Of a DNA stretch of 64,000 nt, positions 47,841 through 55,052 are shown in pieces. The notes beneath the pieces are model-generated. The model did not search any database, was not told the origin of the DNA, and worked only from the letters and a program-made list of their open reading frames with translations. Position 1 is the stretch's first letter, and the number at the start of each line of letters is the position of its first letter. This DNA is from an uncultured Treponema sp. (GTDB taxonomy: Bacteria > Spirochaetota > Spirochaetia > Treponematales > Treponemataceae), in NCBI GenBank assembly GCA_947165895.1, contig CAMVCB010000009.1:1-64000 (forward strand). The letters are read 5' to 3'. A program made the translations under genes and the position numbers.

Positions 47841-49778
47841 TTAGTACCTCACAATCGGCTCAAGCGGATTACGGTTTTTAAGCGTCTTAAGATTTGTGGT
47901 AATTGAAGTGAGCATGTTGAAGTCAAACGAATAGCCGTAGATAAAGATTTTGTCCACTGTAAGCTCCAGACTTTCGATTTTTCGGATAAGCTCTTTGATT
48001 GATTTTTCTTCAATATCGCCTAGAAGATACAAATACTTACCAATCTTTTCGTCGTCCAAAAGATACGCTGTGTAACCTGAAAGGTCGATTTTTTGAGGAA
48101 CTGCATTAAAGCCGAAACCGTCTTTTATCTGCCAGGTCTGCAATAGTGTTTTTTCGCCAAGCGATTTTATGATATTACCGTCACTTGAAATAAGTGCGTT
48201 CGGATCAAAGGTTTTGATTTTATCCAGTGTCTCTTTTGGCATGGATTTGAGATAGTAGGTTTTAAAGCCCAGGTCAGCGGTTGTGTCTGGATGTTCAGCT
48301 TTGATTTTTGCAGCTGCGCGGCGGATGCGTTCACGTCCGATTTCGTCGATTGTCTTGTAGCCCGCTTTTTCAGCTTCGCTGTCTTTTTTGACCGGCTCAT
48401 CAAGCTGCACCATGATGAATTTGCGGTTGCCAGTGTCGTTTGCGTTCAAATCCATTACGGCGTGAGCAGTTGTACCAGAACCGGAGAAGAAGTCAAGGAT
48501 AATGTCTTCATCTTTTGTCATAGGCATTAAATATTTTATTAAGTCTGTTGCTTTTGGAAAGGGAAAAACTGTTTTACCAAAAAGATTATCGATTTCATTT
48601 GTTCCAGATTTTGTTGTTATATTTTGAATAACAGAGCTTGGATGAATAGTTCCCTTTATTTTTTCATATTGTAATACTCCATTTGATTTAAAATAGAACC
48701 GGCTAACAACTTGTCCTTTTTGATCTATAACCCTTTCACCTTTAAGCCAATTTTTAATCATATCAGCCATAGCCCAGGCTGCTCTAATCGTTACAGGATT
48801 TGCCAGCTTCCCATTTTTGCACTCAAATATTCCTTTTACAATTTCAACAGGTTCACTTTGACCGAACTTATTTGGAAAAATTTTATCTTCACATTCAAAT
48901 TCAATTCCCGCAGGAAAGTCTATATCCGATAAGGGATTTTTTTCACCAGGCTTTTTTATAGTTCTATCAGATATATTTTCACGCCCGTTATATTCAAACA
49001 AAGGAAGTAATTCAATGTTCTTTGCATATCCCAAAATATATTCATGCGATTTTGTAAAATGAGAAGCTGATGTTCTTCCATTTACCCAAATGCAATTTAT
49101 AAGATTATTCCCTTCTCCAAATACTTCATCACAAAGCCGCTTTAAGTTTGCCTGCTCGTTGTCGTCAATCGAAATGAAAATTACGCCATCGTCACGCAAA
49201 AGTTCGCGTGCAAGGGCAAGACGCGGATACATAAAAGTAAGCCATGCAGAATGAGTGCACTTTCCGTTCATGCTGCAAATGCGTTCAGCTTCTTCTTCGC
49301 TAATATCAAGTTTTTCTACCAATTCTTTTGGGGTAAAACCGAATTTGTCATTGTAAACAAAATCGTCCTTGCCGGTGTTGTAGGGCGGGTCGATATAGAT
49401 ACACTTTATCATTTCTGCGTATGAATATTTGAGGTGCTGCAGGGCATCAAGATTGTCACCTACGATATAAACATTATCACTATTAGTTTCTGCATTCTTT
49501 TCATCAGGTACAATTACAGTCTCGCTGTCCAGGTTCGACTGATAGTGTGCGTAGCTTTTACCCAGAAAATTCAGCGTAAAGCCTTCTTTTTTAATGTCAA
49601 CTTCGTCTTTGTTTAAAAGTTCTGTCAGTTTTTCTATGTCAAAATGTTCTTTTATGATATTGCCGTTCTCGTCCGTGTCGGGCTTTGAAAAACACTGGGG
49701 AAAGTATTTTTTTAGAATGGTAAGTTCCCGGCTGTTTGGGGTAATTGCTTCATTTGATTTCTGAATATCGGTTTTCAT
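47841..49778 (-). CDS. Type III adenine-specific DNA methyltransferase Mod subunit
   Basis: The 645-residue protein has the beta-class motif order: DPPY in YIDPPYNTGKDDFVYND near residue 135, and the AdoMet motif DFFSGSGTTAHAVMDLN near residue 435. The stretch between (about 230-420) is the target-recognition region; its DNA (48540-49080) is visibly more AT-rich than the flanks, as if exchanged by recombination. It methylates adenine and gives Res its specificity. The promoter region carries half-sites shared with the divergent XRE gene. Confidence 0.92.
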   Translation of the reverse strand: MKTDIQKSNEAITPNSRELTILKKYFPQCFSKPDTDENGNIIKEHFDIEKLTELLNKDEVDIKKEGFTLNFLGKSYAHYQSNLDSETVIVPDEKNAETNSDNVYIVGDNLDALQHLKYSYAEMIKCIYIDPPYNTGKDDFVYNDKFGFTPKELVEKLDISEEEAERICSMNGKCTHSAWLTFMYPRLALARELLRDDGVIFISIDDNEQANLKRLCDEVFGEGNNLINCIWVNGRTSASHFTKSHEYILGYAKNIELLPLFEYNGRENISDRTIKKPGEKNPLSDIDFPAGIEFECEDKIFPNKFGQSEPVEIVKGIFECKNGKLANPVTIRAAWAMADMIKNWLKGERVIDQKGQVVSRFYFKSNGVLQYEKIKGTIHPSSVIQNITTKSGTNEIDNLFGKTVFPFPKATDLIKYLMPMTKDEDIILDFFSGSGTTAHAVMDLNANDTGNRKFIMVQLDEPVKKDSEAEKAGYKTIDEIGRERIRRAAAKIKAEHPDTTADLGFKTYYLKSMPKETLDKIKTFDPNALISSDGNIIKSLGEKTLLQTWQIKDGFGFNAVPQKIDLSGYTAYLLDDEKIGKYLYLLGDIEEKSIKELIRKIESLELTVDKIFIYGYSFDFNMLTSITTNLKTLKNRNPLEPIVRY

Positions 49779-49792
49779 GATTGGATTCCTTG

Positions 49793-49876
49793 AAAGTTGG
49801 GTAAAACTGTACTTTTTCTATAAAAAATACGGCTAAACCCACCTTTAATATACAATCGGACAGTTTTGCCCACTTT
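49793..49876. promoter_or_regulatory. Operator region between mod and the XRE regulator
   Basis: Three related half-sites are visible: AAAGTTGGGTAAAACTGT (49793-49810, plus), AAAGTGGGCAAAACTGT (49860-49876, minus) and AAAGGTGGGTTTAGCCGTA (49838-49856 region, minus). The outer two form an imperfect inverted repeat around both divergent promoters. Confidence 0.65.
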
Positions 49877-49906
49877 TAAAGCGTTTTGAACGGGTATTTT
49901 GACCGT

Positions 49907-50227
49907 ATGAGTACATATCAAGAAGATTTTATTGAAAACCTGATTTTTTACAGGACACAGAAAGGAATGTCTCAACTGGAGCTATCTGGTATTTGTGACT
50001 GTGCAAAAAGCACAATCGGTGGAATTGAATCCAGAAAGAATTTTCCGTCTTTTGAACTTATTCTGAAAATAGCCTACGCGCTGGAAATCCATCCTGCCGA
50101 TTTGTTCTTGCGAAATGCCAGCCAGAGCCGGGAAGATGTGCGAAAGTTCTTTGATGAAGAACTTTCAGTAAAGATGAAGGAAATGGTAGAAAAAAGATTT
50201 CCTGCGGCGGAAAAATTCGAGGATTAG
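49907..50227 (+). CDS. XRE-family regulator (restriction controller-like)
   Basis: The 106-residue protein has an N-terminal XRE helix-turn-helix (LIFYRTQKGMSQLELSGICD, then CAKSTIGGIESRKNFPSFEL) and a short helical tail. It is divergent from mod and shares its operator region, the position of a controller (C) protein that delays restriction. The start at 49907 lacks a Shine-Dalgarno site and lies six nt after TATTTT; a TTG at 49886 is an alternative. Confidence 0.8.
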   Translation: MSTYQEDFIENLIFYRTQKGMSQLELSGICDCAKSTIGGIESRKNFPSFELILKIAYALEIHPADLFLRNASQSREDVRKFFDEELSVKMKEMVEKRFPAAEKFED

Positions 50228-50240
50228 CCAATGCTTAGGG

Positions 50241-50362
50241 GAGATTGCGTTAGCAATCTCGAATCCGTGTGGCAAAAAAAAGGGGGATTTTAAGGGGGCT
50301 TGTCCCCTTAGGCGAGAGGGTAGGGCGCAACGAAGTGCGACCGCAGGGGGAGACTTCCCCCT
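50241..50362. repeat. Multi-hairpin array between convergent genes
   Basis: Four hairpins follow each other: GAGATTGC-GTTA-GCAATCTC, AAGGGG...CCCCTT, CGCA-ACGAAG-TGCG and AGGGGG-AGACTT-CCCCCT. The first, with its flank CGAATCCGTGTGGC, matches the right end of the element at 14019-14102. The array fills the gap between the XRE and toxin genes. Confidence 0.65.
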
Positions 50363-50368
50363 TCCTGT

Positions 50369-50665
50369 TTATTTACCAAATAAATCTGAATGTGTTCCTG
50401 TTCGTGTAAGTTCAAGAATGAGCAGGTTATCTTTTTTCTGATAGATTAAAAGCCAGTCTGAACGGATATGGAGTTCCCTGTGTCCTGCCCAGTTACCTTC
50501 CAGATTGTGGTCGTGGTAGCTTTCTTCCAGAGGCTCATCATAGGCAAGTTTTTTAACAACCGAATACAGCTCTTCCATCTTGTAATTACGTTTTTTTGCC
50601 AGTTTAACGTCTTTTTTGTATTGGTTTGTCCATTGAACCTGATAAACTCTCTTTTCTTCTACCAT
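50369..50665 (-). CDS. YafQ/RelE-type toxin
   Basis: The 98-residue protein shows the YafQ pattern: QWTNQYKKDVKLAKKRNYKM, LEESYHDHNLEGNWAGHREL and the catalytic end HIRSDWLLIYQKKDNLLILELTRTGTHSDLFGK with the terminal His-x-x-Leu-Phe. It cuts mRNA on the ribosome when free. It overlaps the antitoxin gene by 7 bp. Confidence 0.9.
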   Translation of the reverse strand: MVEEKRVYQVQWTNQYKKDVKLAKKRNYKMEELYSVVKKLAYDEPLEESYHDHNLEGNWAGHRELHIRSDWLLIYQKKDNLLILELTRTGTHSDLFGK

Positions 50666-50940
50666 GACTGCATCTCCTTCACTGCTTCTTCAACGGAGTA
50701 TGTCTTTACCGACTTTGGGTCTTTTCTGTATTTTTCAATGAGTTTATCGCCTTCTTTCATTGCCTTGATTGTTTTGCGGTTTGGTTTTTCGATGCCAATT
50801 TCAAATGGGATGCGGCCTTCACGCAAAACTGTCTTTGTGAACACATTGTAAAGCCCGGAAACTGTTATTCCGATGTACTCGCAGAATTCTGAGATGCCTT
50901 TTTTATCTTCGTCGTCCAAAGTGATTGTTAAATTTGCCAT
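50659..50940 (-). CDS. RelB/DinJ-type antitoxin
   Basis: The 93-residue protein has a ribbon-helix-helix N-terminus (NLTITLDDEDKKGISEFCEY, GITVSGLYNVFTKTVLREGR) and an acidic-basic C-terminal tail (IEKYRKDPKSVKTYSVEEAV) for toxin binding. AGGTATATT provides the ribosome site. Operator half-sites TGTGA/TCACA lie directly upstream. Confidence 0.9.
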   Translation of the reverse strand: MANLTITLDDEDKKGISEFCEYIGITVSGLYNVFTKTVLREGRIPFEIGIEKPNRKTIKAMKEGDKLIEKYRKDPKSVKTYSVEEAVKEMQSW

Positions 50941-50955
50941 AATATACCTCGCTTA

Positions 50956-50994
50956 TATGTGATTTTCACACAGATTTCACATAATTATCACATA
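50956..50994 (-). promoter_or_regulatory. Operator of the RelB/YafQ-type pair
   Basis: TATGTGA (50956-50962) faces TCACATA (50977-50983), and a third half-site TCACATA lies at 50988-50994. This suits binding of the ribbon-helix-helix antitoxin for autoregulation. Confidence 0.65.
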
Positions 50995-51037
50995 CTATTC
51001 ACTAAAAAACAAGTGTTTTTCTTCAAATATCAGATTT

Positions 51038-51120
51038 GTTGTAAAAAATAAATAACACCACTTGACATTTATAAATTACAACGCTATATTGATTGTGGGT
51101 TGTAAATAATAAGTAACAAC
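51038..51120 (+). promoter_or_regulatory. Promoter of the MBL-like gene flanked by two Rrf2-type operators
   Basis: TTGACA (51062-51067), 17 nt and TATATT (51085-51090) form a strong promoter. Upstream, 51038-51057 (GTTGTAAAAAATAAATAACA) matches the rrf2 operator; downstream, 51099-51120 is a palindrome with GTTGT and ACAAC arms. Two operators bracketing a promoter imply tight repression. Confidence 0.72.
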
Positions 51121-51191
51121 TAACGATAAAACATATCTTTTAATCAGCCTGATCACCTGCTTTTAAGATAAAAACTTAACGAGGTAATTTT

Positions 51192-51995
51192 ATGGAAAAG
51201 ACACAGTTCACATCGGTTCAGCTTTCAAAGGGCGTAATGGAAATCTATGATTTTGGTTCAATCAAGCTTCACGCATTCAAGACTAATGACTTGATTTCGG
51301 ACGAATGTTTTCTTGTTGAAAAAGACGGCCGTTGCTTTATGATTGAATCCCCATGCTTTTTTGATAACATCAAGGAGCTGGAAAAATACATTTCCGACAC
51401 AGGCTTGAAATATGAAGGTGCAGTAATCGCCTATCACGGAGCGGGAGCTTCTTTCATGAAGGGAAGCAAGGTCTACTCGACAAAAAATGCCGATGATTAC
51501 AATCACAATGGTGGCGGGGCAGGGCTTGTTTCAAACTTCGCGGGAGCATTTGGGGAAGCTTTCGATAAATCAATCTATACGACTACGGATTTTATTGAAG
51601 GTGACAGCCTGACCCTTTGCGGTGTGGAAATGAAAATCACCTGCACTCAGGAAGCCTTCGACATCTTCATTCCTGAAATCAATGTGGTTTATACTCACAT
51701 GCTGGGCCACGATGTTCATTCAATTGTCGCAGGAGAAGCTCATGCCGACGCTCTCATTTCCGTACTGGAATCTTATATTCAGAAAAAAATCGGACTCGTT
51801 TTGACAAGTCATTATGTTGTAGAAAATCTGGATGATGTTAAAATGAAGATAGAATACCTTAAAAGCCTTAAAAACATCGCAATCAAAAATGTTGATGCTG
51901 CTGGCTTTAAGGCGGCAGTGCAGTCAGCATATCCAAAATATTCAGGTCTGAACTATCTTGATATGTCGGCTGGAATGTTCTTCCCAGGAAAATAA
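51192..51995 (+). CDS. MBL-fold-like protein with altered metal motif
   Basis: The 267-residue protein follows the metallo-beta-lactamase fold layout: DECFLVEKDGRCFMIESPCF, GAVIAYHGAGASFMKGSKVY, EINVVYTHMLGHDVHS and VLTSHYVVENLDD. The canonical HxHxDH is replaced by HGAGAS, so two or three metal ligands are missing. This implies a changed or lost hydrolase activity. Rrf2-type operators around its promoter suggest induction by redox, sulfur or nitrosative signals. GAGGT precedes the ATG. Confidence 0.68.
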   Translation: MEKTQFTSVQLSKGVMEIYDFGSIKLHAFKTNDLISDECFLVEKDGRCFMIESPCFFDNIKELEKYISDTGLKYEGAVIAYHGAGASFMKGSKVYSTKNADDYNHNGGGAGLVSNFAGAFGEAFDKSIYTTTDFIEGDSLTLCGVEMKITCTQEAFDIFIPEINVVYTHMLGHDVHSIVAGEAHADALISVLESYIQKKIGLVLTSHYVVENLDDVKMKIEYLKSLKNIAIKNVDAAGFKAAVQSAYPKYSGLNYLDMSAGMFFPGK

Positions 51996-52012
51996 TTTAA
52001 AAAGAGCCACGA

Positions 52013-52527
52013 ATGACAATTAAAGAAATTGCAGAATATCTTGATAAAGTAGGCTTACAGTATCTGGCAACAATCGGTTTGGATGGGAAGCGTCGTTCGC
52101 CGTTGGCGAACTTATCGAGTTTGCTACGCAAACTCGCATTTTAATCCTGCGAGTTTTTGCTTGCAAAAACTCGGTAAGCAAGCGAAAGCTTGCGACGTTC
52201 TGCACAAACAGCCAGAAGGATATGTTCAAGGAGCTTTCTGCGAATCCTTATATTGACCTTTGTGGCTCCCGTCTTATGGAGAATGAAATTGATACAGCCT
52301 GGATTCGCATGAGTGCAAGGGTTGTCTTTGAAGAAAATCTTACGGTTAAGAAAATGATTATGGAAAAATCTTCCATAGTTCGCCAGCTGTACAAAAATGA
52401 TGCAAATCATCCTCTGTTCAAGGTTTTCTATCTTTCTGAGATTTCCGGCAGTCTGAACAATCTTGGTCATGTTAAGGGACTTGAAGAGAATAAAGCTTTT
52501 TCTAAGCCTGTTGTTTTTAAGTTTTAA
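52013..52527 (+). pseudogene. Pyridoxamine 5'-phosphate oxidase-fold gene interrupted by a hairpin repeat
   Basis: The first 26 codons (IAEYLDKVGLQYLATIGLDG) and the 3' part from 52198 (FCTNSQKDMFKELSANPYID, WIRMSARVVFEENLTVKK, VFYLSEISGSLNNLGHVKG) are two pieces of one PPOX-type flavin reductase gene. Between them lies a palindromic repeat carrying a stop codon, and about 15-20 codons of the normal gene are missing. It follows the MBL-like gene by 17 bp, so it was probably its operon partner. Confidence 0.82.
52091..52197. repeat. Multi-hairpin repeat R7 inside the PPOX gene
   Basis: The ends are CGTCG and CGACG. Inside are the hairpins GAGTTTGC-TAC-GCAAACTC, GAGTTTTTGC-TT-GCAAAAACTC and GCAAGC-GAAA-GCTTGC. 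Stem words resemble those in the 14.0 and 50.2 kb elements (GATTTTGC, GAGATTGC) and the TGCTACGCAAA of R5. Confidence 0.75.
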
Positions 52528-52541
52528 AGGAAAATGAATTC

Positions 52542-52807
52542 GGGCGTTCCCGCCTGCCTGTGGCAGTCGGTCGGCTGTTCCGCGCTTCGCTACCGCTCAT
52601 CCTCCTCGCTTCGCAAGCCTTCGCAGCAAAGCTGCTCGGAGACTCGCTCAAAATGCTCCACTGGAGCATTTTGCCGGCTTTCAGCCGTCGCTCCCTAGGT
52701 GGACTGCTTCGCAGGCGCTCCATAGCCTAACGCGAGCAAAGCGAGCGTAACGTCAATAATTTCCAATTAGCTAAACGGAGGGCTTGCCCCGACGTATAGC
52801 CTAACGC
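52542..52807 (+). repeat. Modular GC-rich repeat R3
   Basis: It begins GGGCGTTCCCGCC, carries AAAATGCTCC/GGAGCATTTT and other hairpins, and ends CATAGCCTAACGC at 52733, with a second end TATAGCCTAACGC at 52795-52807. The segment from AGCTGCTCGGAGACTCGCTC to GCCGTCGCTCCCT is almost identical in R5. It fills the region between the PPOX remnant and the sirtuin gene; nothing else is seen there. Confidence 0.78.
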
Positions 52808-52831
52808 ATGGTCAAAATCAAGGAGGTTCTT

Positions 52832-53716
52832 ATGAAGGAGATAAAATCAATCTTACAAAATGCAGATTCAATCCTTATCGGTGCCGGGGCAGGGCTTTCA
52901 ACGTCTAGCGGCTTTACCTACAGCGGACCTCGCTTCCAAAAATATTTTGCTGATTTTGAAAAGAAGTACGGCTTTCATGATATGTATTCTGGTGGCTTTA
53001 CGGCTTTTGAAAGTCTGGAAGAAAACTGGGCCTACTGGAGCCGGCAGATTTATCTGAATCGTTTTGTAAAAGCCCCTTTGCCTGTCTATGAAAAACTTTT
53101 TGAACTGGTAAAGGATAAGAATTATTTTGTTATCACAACTAATGTTGACCACTGCTTTCAGAAAGCGGGCTTTGATAAATCTCGCCTTTTCTATACTCAG
53201 GGTGATTACGGACTCTGGCAGTGTTCCCAGCCATGTCATAAGAAAACTTACGACAATCAGCTTTTTGTAGAAAAAATGGTCATGGAACAGGGCTTTGTAA
53301 TTCAGGATGACGGCAGCCTTGAACTCCCGGAAAATGGATTTGAAGGAATTAAAATGACTGTTCCGTCTGAACTGGTTCCCCGCTGTCCTGTCTGCGGAAA
53401 GCCTATGAGCATGAACCTTCGCGCTGACGATACTTTTGTAGAAGATGAAGGCTGGCATAAGGCGGCTGGCAGATATGAAGATTTTCTGAATAAGAAAAAA
53501 GACAGCCATATTGTTTTTCTGGAGCTTGGCGTTGGCGGCAACACACCGGGAATCATTAAATATCCTTTCTGGAAAATGACTTATGCAAACCCAAAAGCAA
53601 AATACATCTGCATAAACAAGGGAGAGGCAGAAGTTCCCGGCGAGATTGAAAAACAGAGCCTTTGTGTGGACAGTGATATTTGGGAGTTTTTACAAAGTCT
53701 TATTCCGCAAAATTGA
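52832..53716 (+). CDS. Class M sirtuin (SirTM-type NAD-dependent ADP-ribosyltransferase)
   Basis: The 294-residue protein has a sirtuin NAD fold (LIGAGAGLSTSSGFTYSGPR), TTNVDHCFQKAGFD where deacetylases carry the catalytic NxDxLH, FYTQGDYGLWQCSQPCHKKT, and a zinc-type CPVCGKP. These replacements are typical of SirTM enzymes, which ADP-ribosylate proteins rather than deacetylate them. In other bacteria they modify a lipoylated GcvH-like protein and sit with a macrodomain hydrolase; that partner is here at 58463-59284. AGGAGG precedes the ATG. The last four residues are encoded by a palindrome belonging to the next gene's control region. Confidence 0.85.
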   Translation: MKEIKSILQNADSILIGAGAGLSTSSGFTYSGPRFQKYFADFEKKYGFHDMYSGGFTAFESLEENWAYWSRQIYLNRFVKAPLPVYEKLFELVKDKNYFVITTNVDHCFQKAGFDKSRLFYTQGDYGLWQCSQPCHKKTYDNQLFVEKMVMEQGFVIQDDGSLELPENGFEGIKMTVPSELVPRCPVCGKPMSMNLRADDTFVEDEGWHKAAGRYEDFLNKKKDSHIVFLELGVGGNTPGIIKYPFWKMTYANPKAKYICINKGEAEVPGEIEKQSLCVDSDIWEFLQSLIPQN

Positions 53717-53803
53717 AAAATTTTTAAAATTGCGGAATAGAATTTAATTTTCATTCCGCAAAATCAAAAAATTCTTGAAAATGCGGAATGGAAAGTGTAT
53801 AAT
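53702..53803 (+). promoter_or_regulatory. Twin palindromes and promoter of the second DUF4143 ATPase
   Basis: Two 37-bp imperfect palindromes, each ATTCCGCAAAAT...GCGGAAT, occupy 53702-53738 and 53753-53789. TTGAAA (53775-53780), 17 nt and TATAAT (53798-53803) form the promoter, whose -35 lies inside the second palindrome. The ATG begins six nt after the -10, so the transcript is leaderless. The left arm of the first palindrome also encodes the sirtuin C-terminus. Confidence 0.8.
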
Positions 53804-53809
53804 GCTCCT

Positions 53810-55000
53810 ATGAAAGTATTGGAAAGACAGGATTTTTTGCAAAAACTGATTAATACAATTTACACTCCCGACATAAAAGTCATAACAGGAATTCGCAGAA
53901 GCGGAAAATCGAAGCTTCTGGAGCTCTTTATTGAATATCTTAAAAATCAGATTCCAGATGCAAATATCATTCACATCAATTACAATCTTTTTCAATTCTC
54001 TACTATTAAAAATGCAACAGCTCTGAATGAATATGTGGAAAATCTTTATTCTCCGGAAAAAGAAAATTTTCTTTTAATAGACGAAGTTCAGTTATGCGAG
54101 GATTTTGAACATGCGGTAAATTCCTTTCATGCTTCAGAAAAATATCACATATATCTGACAGGTTCCAACGCGTTTTTGCTTTCAAATGATTTGGCCACAC
54201 TGTTCACCGGCAGAACTTTTTCCATAGAGGTTTTTCCTTTCAGCTTTAAGGAGTTTGTTGCCTATTTTGACTGCAAGGATTTACAGCAGGCCTTTGACCG
54301 TTTTGTGATGGAAGGCGGAATGTCGGGTTCTTATCTGTATGATTCTCTTGATGATAAATATAATTATTTGAATGAAGTTTTTGAAACTTTGATTGTCCGT
54401 GATATTCAGCAAAAATACAAAATAAAAAATCTTCCGCTTTTGGATATGCTGAATGATTTTCTTGTTGATAACATTTCCTCTGAAATTTCTGCAAGAAGCC
54501 TTGCAAATACTCTGACTTCAAAAGGCAGCAAAGTTGATGATAAAACAGTTTCTTCCTATATAAAATATCTTTGCGCATCTTTTGCCTTTTACAAAATCCG
54601 CCGCTACGATATAAAAGGAAAAAAATATCTTGCAAGTCAGGACAAATATTATCTTGCCGACCATTCTTTTAAATATGCAAAACTCGGAACTAAAAATCTG
54701 GACTATGGGTGGATTTACGAAAACATAGTCTGCATAGAGCTTTTGCGCCGAGGCTATGAAGTTTACACGGGAGTTCTTTACCAAAAAGAAATTGATTTTG
54801 TGGCCGTAAAACGCAATGAAAAAATCTACATCCAGGTGAGCGACGACATTTCCCGAGCGGAAACAATGGAAAGGGAAAGTTCCCCGCTTTTGAGCATAAA
54901 AGACGCTTATCCAAAAATGATTATCGCACGGACAAAGCACCCTGCCTATCAGTATGAAGGAATTGCGGTGTGGGATATTGCGGAATGGTTGATGGGATAA
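53810..55000 (+). CDS. AAA ATPase with C-terminal DUF4143
   Basis: The 396-residue protein has Walker A GIRRSGKSKLLELF near residue 22, Walker B FLLIDEVQL, sensor IYLTGSNAFLLSND and a DUF4143 tail with YQKEIDFVAVKRNEKIYIQVS. It is a relative, not a duplicate, of the ATPase at 18.9-20.2 kb. The ATG at 53810 is used, not the GTG at 53795 that overlaps the -10. Its role is unknown; here it sits between the sirtuin and a restriction system. It has no ribosome site. Confidence 0.88.
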   Translation: MKVLERQDFLQKLINTIYTPDIKVITGIRRSGKSKLLELFIEYLKNQIPDANIIHINYNLFQFSTIKNATALNEYVENLYSPEKENFLLIDEVQLCEDFEHAVNSFHASEKYHIYLTGSNAFLLSNDLATLFTGRTFSIEVFPFSFKEFVAYFDCKDLQQAFDRFVMEGGMSGSYLYDSLDDKYNYLNEVFETLIVRDIQQKYKIKNLPLLDMLNDFLVDNISSEISARSLANTLTSKGSKVDDKTVSSYIKYLCASFAFYKIRRYDIKGKKYLASQDKYYLADHSFKYAKLGTKNLDYGWIYENIVCIELLRRGYEVYTGVLYQKEIDFVAVKRNEKIYIQVSDDISRAETMERESSPLLSIKDAYPKMIIARTKHPAYQYEGIAVWDIAEWLMG

Positions 55001-55052
55001 TAGAATTGCGTAAGAAATTTGAATATTTATAGAACAAAAGGAAAATAGGAAT

